Positions 34,985 through 47,665 of a stretch of DNA of 64,000 nucleotides are shown here, piece after piece; positions within the stretch are counted from its first letter, which is position 1, and every line of letters begins with the position of its first letter. The stretch lies in contig NC_088303.1 in assembly GCF_032854445.1 (NCBI RefSeq), positions 35,381,265 through 35,445,264 on the forward strand, read 5' to 3'. The translations under genes and the position numbers were made by a program. The notes beneath the pieces are model-generated. The model saw nothing but the letters and a program-made list of their open reading frames with translations. It had not been told where the DNA came from and did not search any database. Origin of the DNA: Liolophura sinensis. Its lineage: Eukaryota > Mollusca > Polyplacophora > Chitonida > Chitonidae.

Positions 34985-36500
34985 AAGAACTATCCATGTG
35001 CTGTCAGTGACTGAGAGGATGATCAAAAAACTCTTACCCAGGACTGTCCATGTGTTGTCAGTAACAGGGAGGATGATCAAAAAACCATACAAAGAATTGT
35101 CCATTTGCTGTCAGTGACGAGGAGGATGAACAAAAACCCTTACCCAGAACTGTCCATGTGTTGTCAGTGATGGGAAGGATAATCAAAAACCATTACCCAG
35201 AACTGTCCGTGTGCTGTCAGTGACAGGGAGGATGATCAAAAACCCTTACCAAGAACTGTCCATGTGCTGTCAGTGACCGGAAGGATGATCAAAAACCCTT
35301 ACAAAGAACTATCCATGTGCTGTCAATGACTGGGAGGATGATCAAAAAACCATACCAAGAACTGTCCATGTGCAGTCAATGACAGGGAGGATGATCAAAA
35401 CCTCTTACCCAGGACTGTCCATGTGTTGTCAGTGATGGTAAGGATAATCAAAAACCATTACCCAGAACTGTCTGTGTGCTGTCAGTAGTAGGGAGGATGA
35501 TCAAAAACCCTTACCAAGAACTGTCCATGTGCTGTCAGTGACAGGGAGGATGATCAAAAACCCTTACCAAGAACTGTCCATATGCTGTCAGTGACTTGGA
35601 GGATGATCAAAAACCCTTACCAAGAACTATCCATGTGCTGTCAGTGACGGGGAGGATGATCAAAAAACCATACCAAGAATTGTCCATGTGCAGTCAGTGA
35701 CGGGGAGGATGATCAAAAACCCTTACCCAGGACTGTCCATGTGTTGTCAGTAACAGGGAGGATGATCAAAAACCCTTACAAAGAACTGTCCATGTGCTGT
35801 CAAAGATGGGGAGGATGATCAAAAACTCTTACCCAGAACTGTCCATGTTCTGTCAGTGATGGGAAGGATGATCAAAAACCCTTACCAAGAATTGTCCATG
35901 TGTTGTCAGTGACTGGTATGATGATCAAAAACCCTTATCCAGAATTGTCCATGTGCTGTCAGTGATGGGAAGGATGATGAAAAACCCTTACCAAGAAATG
36001 TCCATGTGTTGTCAGTGACGGGAGGATGATCAAAAACTCTTACCCAGAACTGTCCATGTGCTGTCAGTGATGGGGAGGATAGTCAAAAACCATTACCCAG
36101 AACTGTCCGTGTGCTGTCAGTGATGGGAAGGATGATCAAAAACCCTTCCCAAGAAATGTCCATGTGCTGTCAGTGACTTGGAGGATGATCAAAAACCCTT
36201 CCCAAGAACTGTTAGTGTACTGCCAGTCACTGAGAGGATGATCAAAAACCCTTACTAAAAACTTTCAATGTGGCGTCAGTGGGGCAGTGATCAAAAACCC
36301 ATACCAACAACTGGAAATGTGCTGCCAATTACTGGGGGGTGATGAAAAACTCATACAAAGAATTGTTAATGCTGAGTCAGCTTTTGGGTGGATGATCAAA
36401 AACTCTTACCAAGAAATGTCCATTTGCTGTCAGGTAGGAGGAGGATGACCAAAATCATACCAAAAATTGTCAATGATTGTGCGGTCAGTGACTACCAGGA
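34985..36500. repeat. Minisatellite, about 52-base unit, about 29 copies
   Basis: Unit GGAGGATGATCAAAAACCCT, TACCAAGAACTGTCCATGTG, CTGTCAGTGACG. Copies decay toward the right end. Many variants interleave (ACCAAGAAC / ACCCAGAAC, TGCTG / TGTTG). Confidence 0.93.
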
Positions 36501-37440
36501 TGGTCAAAAATGTTTGCCACAGTGATGTGTCAGTGAGTCCAGTTATACACTGGCTGTTAAACCTATCAATGACAGTGTTGTGTGCCAATAGCTCACTCTG
36601 TTAAGGTTTGTTTACATAGGGTCTCTCTAGGGGTAAAGACTTATCTCATCTTGTTAATTTAGGCCTGACATCTGGGTAGCCCTGTTCACTTAGCCTCTGC
36701 CCTACAACTCTGATCTATTAGTTGTCAGATCTGTGGACTGGCCAGGTGTTGCAGGGAGCTGTCACTTTTCCTCAGAATGGACTCAAATCACTAAAGATGT
36801 CAATCAAGGAGATTTCCAGTCTAGGGAGCAGTTTTTTCTCACAAATAAAGAGCTCTTTGGTGTCAAAACATCTGTGTTTTAAACCAAGGTGAATTGATAA
36901 AGACTGGGATAGTCTGAATTGCTTTCCTAAATTGTCAAAATATTGCAGCAAATTAAAACCGATATTGTACGTTTTGTCAGAGTACACGGAAACAAAATAT
37001 TTCTGTCCCTTCCACTTTGCCTGGTGTGATATCACCCACGAACACATGACATCATCAATCACTGACGTATATTCACCAATGACGCTGCCCTTTCAAACGT
37101 TCTTGACATCACCCCAGCATAATTGCCTTACTCAACATCACATCTGCCTGATTCAACGTCATACAGGGAATATCATCACATCACATCAGGGAAATTTTAC
37201 GGACACAGCCGAAGAGTTTGTTTTTCAAGGAATCATCAGTTATTTTGGTATTCATCAAAATCCTATTGGTGTAAGGCTTAGTCAGTAGGATTTCTTTCAT
37301 ATCATTGTAATATTTCTACGCAATTTGTATTCTGACCAGAGTGGCACTTTAAGGACATTCTCTTCTGTGATTTAGAGAAAATCATTTTCACAAAATAAAT
37401 CATATTGAAGCATTTAAATATGTGTGGAGGTGGGAGGTAG

Positions 37441-37470
37441 TGGGGGGGGGGGGTAGGGGAGGGGGGCTAG
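37441..37470. repeat. G-rich run
   Basis: TGGGGGGGGGGGGTAGGGGA then GGGGGGCTAGTGG on the plus strand; G tracts that could form a quadruplex. Confidence 0.6.
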
Positions 37471-37497
37471 TGGTAAATGTACCAACACAGCACAATA

Positions 37498-37650
37498 AGG
37501 CAGGAGCCTGTCACTAATGCGGTCGTAACCTGTGTATGGTCATGAGTTTCCTCCAGGCTCTCCTTTGTTTCCTCCATGCTCTCCTTCGTTTCCTCCAGGC
37601 TCTCCTTCGTTTCCTCCCACCATTGCACTGGTACGTGTTGGGTAAAACAT
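37498..37650 (+). mobile_element. SINE family B copy with an internal 22-base tandem expansion
   Basis: CAGGAGCCTGTCACTAATGC at the left and TTTCCTCCCACCATTGCACT at the right are family B; between them TTTCCTCCAGGCTCTCCTTC is repeated three to four times (about 37548-37615). Confidence 0.55.
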
Positions 37651-38334
37651 CAGTCTTTTGACCGTGTAAATTTGTCGTATTCATCGGCTGAGATATGATT
37701 TTATGGGAATAATCAGGTCAGCCGATAGTTCGGTTTGACCTGTACTCCTTTTCCCTTCTTTCCTTCCTTCTTTTTTTCTGTGTGGAAGTGAATTGATTAT
37801 TTCCATGAAATATCTACACCTGTGTTTACAAATATTATATTTTACTCTAGTCATACTATGTTCATTGATAATATAAGTATGTGTAGTCACATTAGGTGTT
37901 TTCTGATAAACAAACCAAACGGTTGTGCATATTATTGGGTGATGCATAGCTTCCTGGCATCCACTTAATAGCATGATTTATTAGCCACGTAAATACAGCT
38001 AATCTTCCTTTATTTACCCCCAGGTCACTTCATATACATATCTGACACCTGCTTATCCGTGTCACGTTCATGTGTGTACATGGGGTATAGTGTACTTAGA
38101 TGGCTATGATAAATTTTAAACATCAGACTTCGTGATGGTGATCGAAGTCACAACCATGTAATAACATGTACTTTTTCTCTGCTCACCAACACATGAATAT
38201 CAGATAAGAGGCTGTTTTGTGGCTGTCAGAATTAAATTGTGTAATCTTTAATTTACAATTTAGATACTGCCTGATCACCATAAGTGCAGGCTTAGAGAAA
38301 ACAAATTTTGATGAAAGAAAATACATAGAGCATT

Positions 38335-39300
38335 TTTTTTTTATGATTCCTGAGTCTACATCATGATGCTAGAACTTGCGTCATGATCTCAAAACTAATT
38401 GTTTTATGATTCCTGAGCCTACATCATAATCCTAGAACTTGTGTCATGATCTCAAAACTAATTGTTTTATGATTCCTGAGCCTTCATCATGATCCTAGAA
38501 CTTGCGTCATGATTTCAAAGCTAATTGTTTTATGATTCCTGAGCCTTCATCATGACCCTAGAACTTGCGTCATGATTTCAAAGCTAATTATTTTATGATT
38601 CCTGAGCCTTCATCATGATCCTAGAACTTGCGTCATGATCTCAAAGCTAATTGTTTTATGATTCCTGAGCCTTCATCATGATCCTAGAACTTTCGTCATG
38701 ATCTCAAAACTTATTGTTTTATGATTCCTGAGCCTTCATCATGATCCTAGAACTTGTGTCATGATCTCAAAGCTAATTGTTTTATGATTCCTGAGCCTTC
38801 ATCATGATCCTAGAACTTGCGTCATGATCTCAAAGCTAATTGTTTTATGATTCCTGAGCCTTCATCATGATCCTAGAACTTTCATCATGATCTCAAAACT
38901 AATTGTTTTATGATTCCTGAGCCTTCATCATGATCCTAGAACTTGTGTCATGATCTCAAAGCTAATTGTTTTATGATTCCTGAGCCTTCATCATGATCCT
39001 AGAACTTTCGTCATGATCTCAAAACTTACTGTTTTATGATTCCTGAGCCTTCATCATGATCCTAGAACTTGCGTCATGATCTCAAAGCTAATTGTTTTAT
39101 GATTCCTGAGCCTTCATCATGATCCTAGAACTTTCATCATGATCTCAAAACTAATTGTTTTATGATTCCTGAGCCTTCATCATGATCCTAGAACTTGTGT
39201 CATGATCTCAAAACTAATTGTTTTATGATTCCTGAGCCTTCATCATGATCCTAGAACTTGCGTCATGATCTCAAAACTAATTGTTTTATGATCCTTTAGC
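38335..39300. repeat. Minisatellite, 63-base unit, about 15 copies with higher-order pattern
   Basis: Unit TTTTATGATTCCTGAGCCTT, CATCATGATCCTAGAACTTG, CGTCATGATCTCAAAGCTAA, TTG. Variants (CTTGCG, CTTTCG, CTTGTG, CTTTCA) recur in a repeating order about every 4-5 units. Very homogeneous. Confidence 0.95.
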
Positions 39301-39539
39301 CTCATTCATAATTCCATGCAAAGCTTGCTTCATGCCATGATTCTGAAAGAAGCTAGCTGAATGACTAAAGAGCTTGTGACACTTCAATGCTTTGTTTTTG
39401 TACATCTTGGAGCTTTCCTTCAGGGTCACAGACATTTGTTTCTTATGGGAGAGTTTGTGTTATGCTATTCTAACTATATTTATATGTAACTAGTCTGTTA
39501 CAAATGCTGTATTTTAACTAAAAAAATATCATATTGTTC

Positions 39540-39630
39540 TTTTGGGTCGTAGTATTCTGTTGGCTCAATATTCTGATGGCTCATAGTATTCTGTTGGCTC
39601 AATATTCTGATGGCTCATATTATACTGTTG
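39540..39630. repeat. Short tandem duplication
   Basis: GTATTCTGTTGGCTCAATAT TCTGATGGCTCATA occurs about two and a half times. Confidence 0.75.
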
Positions 39631-41737
39631 GCTCAAATGGGTTGGGTACATGTATTGCTTTCACTATACTTCCAGGATGCTTACAGATACTTCCCACTTC
39701 CCTTTTACATTTACTATGAAGGATTAACTTACTTTGTTGCTTAGATGATAGCAAATGGTGGAAATTCACAATCTTGGCACACTTACATTTAGCCTGATTG
39801 TCCTGACATGCCAGCCTACGACAGGAAGGCTAAGTATTGCTTAGTTCATTGAGATTCATTGTGTATTTCTTGGCATGAAAATCACGAATAGTGTGAGGTA
39901 TGAACTAAGAATTTGGTGAGTGTGCACATCTACCAGGTTAACAGGCAGGAAGACAGGCATAAAAATAGAATTTGTTGTAAAAGTGCTGAATGTTTTTATT
40001 CAATGAGATTGGTGTGTGTATAGAAAGTAGACTTTTTTGGAAAGTAGGATGATGTCCTAATGGGGAAATGTATGTTTCAGATGATCTACTGGGAAAATGT
40101 ATATTTCAGGTGATAATCTTCTGGGAAAATTATATATGCTTCAAATGATATCTTACTGGGGACAAATGCATGTTTCAGATGATATCATAATGGGAAAAAG
40201 CATATTTCAGCACCAAAAGGAATGTACATTTACCTCTGCAAATGCACTTTCACATTTGAACATTCAAAGCGAAATACAGGTATTAGGTTTTGAAGATACA
40301 TATATGTTGACAAAAAAACTCTCCTTTACCTGCCCGGTCTGAATGGGGTTTTGCACCCAGTATAACACCAACCTATCATGAAGATGCCAATGACAGTTTG
40401 GTCTGGAAACCAAACCATTAGGCAAAACATTTCGTTGAAATATTTTTGTTCGATCATGCACTAAATCCTGAGAGTTGCTTTTTGAAGACTTTTGAACAGA
40501 GGCAGCTGCTGAGTGCATAGCTTAGACTTGACATAGGTGGGCTCAAAGTCACCCCTAATTACGGGCACATCTGCTCTTTGGGTCTTGATTTAGGATGATG
40601 GCAGTGGGTATATTTTTGGTCATGTGGTATGGGTTTACATCTGGCAGTCATGGTCCCCAGTCAAAAAAAACTGCCCCCTACCCCCCAAAGATTCCCGGGG
40701 TGAGATATAGATAGAGTGAGTTCAGTCAGGTCAGCTGATTGAGGGGTATATACATTTACATGTGTTTGGTAGAGAACCATGAGTGGGCTCAGAGAACCTG
40801 GTCTCTTGACCTGATGCTCTACCATAAGTTTGCGAAGAAAAAAATGGGATAGAATTTTCGTCAGAATGCATATAAGTCCACTATTATACCTCGGGAGATG
40901 TTCAGCTAAAAACTGTGATCAAAGAGTTTTCCCATCACAAAAACGAAAACCTATATTTAGGTACACAAATGCACATACATATGCCAGCACATGTATGTGT
41001 ACTCAAATTGTGCCAGCCCAATTTTAATGGGCATTATTCACATTTTTTGTTTGTTTGGTTGGTGACCACAGATATCTGAAAATAAACATGTCGTTTATTT
41101 ATATTTTATGTCATGTACCAGTATATAACTGATTCAGTTGATATATTTTACTTTATACTCAACCAAAAAAAAGAAAAATTTCTTTAATATATGATACACT
41201 GTTAGGCCTACAGTTTTGTTCTCAGGGTTTTGTTCACCACCTCAGATTTGTGTTCATGAAAGTACATATATATGGGGTGCCACATATCACTGTCTGATTT
41301 ATCTACATTATTTATGTATATGTGTCTTTAACTTTTCACCTTCTCTGTTTACAAATCGGATGGAATTTGTCCTGCATCACACAAAATACTCCGCTTTTCA
41401 CTGGACAATAACGGTCACATGATGCACAGATATATACTTTATTTTCCTAAAAATGTCAGTTAAGATTGCGAATTATAAGGTGATAGAATCCGTCACTGGC
41501 CTAAGCTGACCATCCAACAAGATAAAATGCAAATGAGGCAATGCAAAATTCCCATAATGCAAGGTTCGCTCATGGATTGCACATGTAAACAATTTGATAG
41601 AGCAAATTACTAGTCTAGTAAACCAAATTCTATTTTTCTATCGATAATGTATTGTAAAGTATTTGTAATTCCCAGCAACCTAGCTGTATAGCAGAACTGA
41701 AGTTATATAGTTGCCAGCATAATTACAACATAACTCT
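39631..41737. other. Mostly unannotated stretch between arrays
   Basis: Apart from the weak array at 40045-40215, no gene or element recognised. Confidence 0.5.
40045..40215. repeat. Degenerate tandem array, about 36-base unit, 4-5 copies
   Basis: Units share GGGAAAATGTATATTTCAG and GATGATATC. Confidence 0.65.
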
Positions 41738-42445
41738 GTGTCTGAACTAGTCTGACATTTCACTGAATATCTCCTGTTATCTAAACAACAAGCTGAACTA
41801 GTCTGACATTTCACTGAATATCTCCTGTTATCTAAACAACAAGCTGAACTAGTCTGACATTTCACTGAATATCTCCTGTTATCTAAACAACAAGCTGAAC
41901 TAGTCTGACATTTCACTGAATATCTCCTGTTATCTAAACAAGCTGAACTAGTCCGACTTTCCACTGAATATCTCCTGTTATCTAAACAACAAGCTGAACT
42001 AGTCTGACATTTCACTGAATATCTCCTGTTATCTAAACAAGCTGAACTAGTCCGACTTTCCACTGAATATCTCCTGTTATCTAAACAACAAGCTGAACTA
42101 GTCTGACATTTCACTGAATATCTCCTGTTATCTAAACAACAAGCTGAACTAGTCTGACATTTCACTGAATATCTCCTGTTATCTAAACAAGCTGAACTAG
42201 TCCGACTTTCCACTGAATATCTCCTGTTATCTAAACAACAAGCTGAACTAGTCTGACATTTCACTGAATATCTCCTGTTATCTAAACAACAAGCTGAACT
42301 AGTCTGACATTTCACTGAATATCTCCTGTTATCTAAACAAGCTGAACTAGTCCGACTTTCCACTGAATATCTCCTGTTATCTAAACAACAAGCTGAACTA
42401 GTCTGACATTTCACTGAATATCTCCTGTTATCTAAACAACAAAGG
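41738..42445. repeat. Near-homogeneous array of 51- and 48-base units (14 copies)
   Basis: Long unit TGAACTAGTCTGACATTTCA, CTGAATATCTCCTGTTATCT, AAACAACAAGC (51) and short variant with TCCGACTTTCC and AAACAAGC (48). Read on the minus strand the order is L S L L S L L S L S L L L L. Both lengths are multiples of 3, so a 290-codon minus-strand frame (41680-42552) stays open with CLDNRRYSV repeats; no other sign of a gene. Confidence 0.95.
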
Positions 42446-42744
42446 GAGGTAACCCAGTCCAAAAAGTCACCTTCGGTCATGTTTCTAAATATAGCGACCA
42501 GACAAAAAGGATGATGGAAGGGAAACCCCGGACAAAGCATTCGATCGTCCACTCAAAGTTAGATGCATGTGAGTAGACATTTTGAAGTGTTAACTTTATG
42601 CTGATGATGTTTAAAATAACAGTACATTTTGTTTTTGCCGGCGGCAATGTGTCTCTTTACGTGCTTGCACATCCAGTGCCGATATGTTGTTTTTACAGCA
42701 TTGTAGTGTCTATCTCCCAATTCCATCATGGTGTGGTAGAACGA

Positions 42745-42750
<6 letters not shown>

Positions 42751-42812
<62 letters not shown>
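42751..42812. repeat. AT dinucleotide microsatellite
   Basis: About 30 AT units with a single AAAT interruption. Confidence 0.95.
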
Positions 42813-42813
<1 letters not shown>

Positions 42814-43069
42814 GTTTAAATTAAACAGGATTAGATTTACCTTCTGAATTAGTGTTCTTGAGTAGGTTTGGGTATTAATTTGTGAAAACAGCCTTGATAT
42901 TCTGATAATTTTATCCAAAATTAATTTCAGCCATATTAAAGATAGGCAAGTAGACCTATCATATCTGATGAGGCATTGATTCATTTCACCAATGTCACCA
43001 AGTTGTTGTGTCAATAGAGTGCTGATTTCCTTCAATCTTATAGCATGTTTGTAAGATGTTTATGTAAGC

Positions 43070-43225
43070 ATATTTAGAAAGCATTATTCTGAGTTGACTG
43101 ATTTTGTGAAACCCTGAGATCAGCCAATCCAACCAATGTATTTTTGTCTCCAAAATCAAATTAAACATTTGCATAAATTCCACTGAAAATTACTCTTTCA
43201 TATGCAAAAAGTTGAGGCAGTTTGC
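43070..43225. repeat. Dispersed repeat, copy 2
   Basis: CAACCAATGTATTTTTGTCT, TTTGCATAAATTCCACTGAA, CTCTTTCATATGC and AAAAAGTTGAGG parallel the copy at 13085-13250. Confidence 0.6.
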
Positions 43226-43286
43226 TTGGTGCATAATATACACTCTAAAAAACTAATCTGTTAAATTTAACACTTATGTGTTCAGA

Positions 43287-43550
43287 GTGATACAGGTTAT
43301 GTTACTATCTTATTAGGTTGTGTTAGAGGTTATGTTACTATCTTATTAGGTTGTGTTAGAGGTTATGTTACTATCTTATTAGCTTGTGTTACAGGTTATG
43401 TTACTATCTTATTAGCTTGTGTTACAGGTTATGTTAATATCTTATTAGCTTGTGTTACAGGTTATGTTAATATCTTATTAGCTTGTGTTACAGGTTATGT
43501 TAATATCTTATTAGGTTATGTTAAAGGTTATGTTAATATCTTATTACACC
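43287..43550. repeat. Minisatellite, about 33-base unit, about 8 copies
   Basis: Unit AGGTTATGTTACTATCTTAT TAGCTTGTGTTAC with ACTATC/AATATC and AGCTT/AGGTT variants. Confidence 0.92.
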
Positions 43551-44071
43551 AGTTAGAACAGGGTTATGTTGAAACAACTGTATTAAAGTCACCATACTAG
43601 GTCTGTCACATATCATTTCTGGTGATAAAATAATTTGTTCTGTTGGTTTTTGATTGGGTTTTGGAAAGGAGGAGAATTTTGTTGTACAATACAATCATAC
43701 AAACCCATTTTAACCCCTCAAAGAAAATGAATGTAGTGGTACAATTCTACAAGACAGTGCTGTAGTTTTGATTTTCTGGAGCGCAGCTGTTTGGGGTGTT
43801 TACCTCAGGATGTTGATGTTGAGTGAATTAGAGCTGTATGTCTGTGAAATGCACACTTAATCTTATCACTGACATGATGTGTGCCTGATTACAGCTGATG
43901 ATGGGAGGAGGGGCTGCTTTGAGGGGGTCATGTTAGTAAATAGTGGGGCTTAGACAAGGTGTCAAGGATGGAGGTCTACTCCAGCTTAAACTGTACATCA
44001 GAAATGCAGAAAACTAAAACAGAAGACTAACTGCAGACATTCAGATGTGCAATTTATACCTCTTAACATTT

Positions 44072-44195
44072 CTAACACAGGCAATGACTTTAGTTACTAA
44101 CACAGGCCATGACTTTTGTTACTAACACAGGCCATGACATTAGTTACTAACACAGGCCATGACTTTAGTTACTAACACAGGCCATGACTTTAATT
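44072..44195. repeat. Minisatellite, 25-base unit, 5 copies
   Basis: Unit ACTAACACAGGCCATGACTT TAGTT. Confidence 0.92.
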
Positions 44196-44998
44196 ACATT
44201 GATCACAGGTGATAGATACCAGCTTTTATTAGAATAAGGTAAACACTGAACTATTTTTTTTACAATATGTGATCAGTCTATCAATGATGTGGTAACATAT
44301 TCAAATTCATCTCCAGCTGGTGGGCGGGACTAAGGCTTTTATCAAGCCAAGAGGTTTGTGAAGTATCTTGACAGTGTAGTGTATGGTAAAGGTTGGTAAT
44401 AGTAGGGCAGCACTTTCCTCCACCCATATAGGCCAGACAGCTACAGTGTTCATATGCAGCCTTGAAAAGCCTGGAATTTTAAAAGGTAACTTTTCTGTCT
44501 TTTCCCGGGCTTATCAGGGCAAATTGTAATTGGATTGCAAAAAGTCCTGAAACTGAGCCTTAGCAAAACCAGCCTCAAGATACTGTATATATGGTATATG
44601 CTGACATTCTGTTTTCAAAATTTGTGAATTTTTGAAATTCGTTTTCCAACGTTCTTGAAATTGCTGTGTATATGTGAAAGATGATCAGTTCAGCCAGTTA
44701 CTGTCATTTTACATTGCCGTAAGCTGATATAAGGCTAGAATTTTACACCAAGTGAAGTGTAAAATGTGAATTTTTTTAAGCCTAGAAAACCTTGAAAAAG
44801 CCTGGAAATTTGAGATCTTTTTAAGATGTACAAAGTCAGCAGCTAATAGATACTTGTATAGATGTAAAATATATAATAATGCATAGCATATCAAAGAATT
44901 GGAGACCACATTTATGGTCATTGTAGAATTTTGCACTTACAAATGTTTCTGTTTCTGATTGCATGGAAGACCAGAGATGTTGTTTTTTCTTGGCTGGC

Positions 44999-45270
44999 TT
45001 TGATCGGTGTATGTCCAGATGTTGGCCAGGTTATCTTGCTGATGCTCCTTGTACATGTCTCAGGCTTGCAGACACCACACTGCCATAAATATACCAAAGT
45101 GTTGTAGCTGTTGTTCACTGAAAGTTCTGAGACATTTGATTTTTTTCCCTTGATCAGTACAAGTCCAGCTGTTGGCCAGGTTATCTTCTGCATGCTCCGT
45201 ATATCCTGAGACTTATATTATTCTCAGATATCTCCCAGGCTGTCAGACATAAATATACCAAAGAGGTATC
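44999..45270. repeat. Tandem duplication, offset 150 bases
   Basis: GTTGGCCAGGTTATCTT occurs at 45021 and 45171, each preceded by TGATCRGT and followed by CATAAATATACCAAAG about 70-80 bases later. Confidence 0.7.
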
Positions 45271-45924
45271 TCCATTAAGGAGGTTGTGTTTTTGTTTACT
45301 TATCCATGCATCTGTCAGTCAGTAAGATTATATCCAGGAGTTTGGGTTGAATTTGTGTGCACAGGATGACCAGTTTGTCATATTTAAGTTCAGGGCCAGT
45401 TGCTAGCCATATTCACCAGTTATCACACTTTTGCTCTTTGTAAACATAAATCTAACAGGTACATGTATGTCCCTTGCTGTTGAACTCAACATGGTAGCTT
45501 TTAAAATGTTTCAATTCATATTATGTCCTCTGTGAAACGGACATAAACAATGAAAAATATTTTTATAGTAGTTTATTAGATGTTTACATATTTCCCACAT
45601 GAATGAATGAGTTTTAAAGTTTAAAAGAGTGACATGCATTAAATGAAGTCAGAATGTGAATGTTCAGTTTGATTTGAATTGTTGTATGCAGATTAATTGT
45701 TGCAAATCTTAATTGTGAGGTTCTTGTATCAGTATCAGTAGAACTACCATATTTACAGATAAGTGGTTCTTTAATAGGAAGCCCTTGTTTGTATATTATA
45801 CTCACTGTCTCATTTAAAATGGCTTCTTCTTCCTCAAAAGTCAGTTGTTTGAGAAAATCAGTACCACTAGACGGATTGCCATTAGGTTATCTGTATATCA
45901 CTAAACATATCAGAGTCCTAGCTG

Positions 45925-46672
45925 AGGTGCAACCGGGACATGGTAGTGATATAGCTGATGTGCAGCCAGGACATGGCAGGGATATAGCTGAGGTGCAGCC
46001 AGGACATGGCAGTGATATAGCTGATGTACAGCCAGGACATGGCAGTGATATAGCTGAGGTGCAGCCAGGACATTGCAGTGATATAGCTGAGGTGCAGCCA
46101 GGACATGGCAGTGATATAGCTGAGGTGCAGCCAGGACATTGCATTGATATAGCTGAGATCCAGCCAGGACATGGCAGTGATATAGCTGAGGTGCAGCCAG
46201 GACATTGCAGTGATATAGCTGAGGTGCAGCCAGGACATGGCAGTGATATAGCTGAGGTGCAGCCAGGACATTGCAGTGATATAGCTGAGGTGCAGCCAGG
46301 ACATTGCATTGATATAGCTGAGGTGCAGCCAAGACATAGCAGTGATATAGCTGAGGTGCAACCAGGACATGGCAGTGATATAGCTGAGGTGCAGCCAGAA
46401 CATTGCATTGATATAGCTGAGGTGCAGCCAGAACATTGCATTGATATAGCTGAGGTGCAGCCAAGACATAGCAGTGATATAGCTGAGGTGCAACCAGGAC
46501 ATTGCAGGGATATAGCTGAGGTGCAGCCAGGACATTGCAGTGATCTAGCTGAGAAGCAGCCAGGTTATTACAGTGGTATAGCTGAGATCCAGCCAGGACA
46601 TTGCAGGGATATAGCTGAGGTGCAGCCAGGTAATTGCAGTGGTATAGCTGAGATCCAGCCAGGACAGTATAC
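45925..46672. repeat. Minisatellite, 33-base unit, about 22 copies, with open frames
   Basis: Unit GATATAGCTGAGGTGCAGCC AGGACATTGCAGT. Because 33 is a multiple of 3, a 346-codon plus-strand frame (45789-46829, 11-residue repeat DIAEVQPGHGS) and three minus-strand frames of 184-205 codons are all open. Changes between copies are not biased to third positions of any frame as far as I can see. I therefore call it a repeat rather than a gene. Confidence 0.93.
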
Positions 46673-47549
46673 AGCCCTGTTTTGTGGCTATCTGTACTTG
46701 TGCCTTACTTCCTGCTGCCTTGTCTCTCTTGCCTCCCTTGCCACTTTGTTATGCCCTGCCCCTTTGCCCCTCTGCCCCCCCCCCCCCTACAAACTCCTTA
46801 TCACAGGGAGGCACTGGGACATATGCTGACATACATGTAGTGCAGGAGCTATATTTGCCAGTCAGCTGCAGTTGTGCTACATCTAAGTACCAGTGACCTA
46901 CTAGCATAGTATACACAAAGAACTCTGAGGCCATGGTTTTCATTTCACACTTTATTGCACACTGTATTGCAGTTCCAAGGAATGTAATGAAAGTGGTGTT
47001 TTTCCAGAGGGACTGAAAAGATCGATCTTTAGGAATTCCATCAGAAACTGAAATTACTGTGTTGTTGTTGGTGGGCTTGATGTAGATATATGTGTAAGTA
47101 AATGATATTAATTATGTGTAGGTAGCTGTGATTGTATTTGAGTGTTTATGTATTCATGTTCTTCTATACATGCGCTAGCTGTACTATAGTGTGTCATCAG
47201 TACCTATAGGGAAATGAACTCTATAGCAGTATAGTGCCAAAAGATATCTGGTAGCAGGAAGGAAATGGCTTGTCTCATCCTGTATCGAACCGAAGTTCAA
47301 GGATATAAAAACCTGTGTGTGTTTAGTTGATTGTACTGAACATTTTGTACAGGATGCATTTCTTTATTTCCATGTTAATGTTTAGAGCCTCAATTTACAA
47401 TAAATAACAGTATTATCATTATTAAAGAGTACGCTTTCTGCATATATTAATTTACAATATGTTTATATTATGTTGTTACATATTATTAAAGTGAGTTCAT
47501 GTATATAGTATTGCTGGTAATATGCCCAGACAGATAATTGAGTATGTTG

Positions 47550-47665
47550 TTTATTTATTTATTTCATTGGTGTCTTATGCTGTATTCAAGAATATTCAGT
47601 GTAAATGATGGGAGCCAGCATTGTGGTGGATAGAAACAGAGCCAGAGACTCCAGAGGGTTATTGA
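47550..47665 (-). mobile_element. SINE family B, degenerate
   Basis: TTTATTTATTTATTTCATTG, TGCTGTATTCAAGAATATTC and GAGCCAGCATTGTGGTGGAT match family B in reverse with many changes. Confidence 0.7.

Noticed and set aside
34985-36500. CRISPR-like array
   Set aside because: Repeats are head-to-tail with no unique spacers and no cas genes, in a eukaryotic context.
41680-42552. 290-codon minus-strand frame as a gene
   Set aside because: It is open because both repeat units are multiples of three; no splice, promoter or conserved domain supports it.
45789-46829. 346-codon plus-strand frame as a secreted or structural repeat protein
   Set aside because: Three opposite-strand frames are equally open, so openness is no evidence; no signal peptide or known family.
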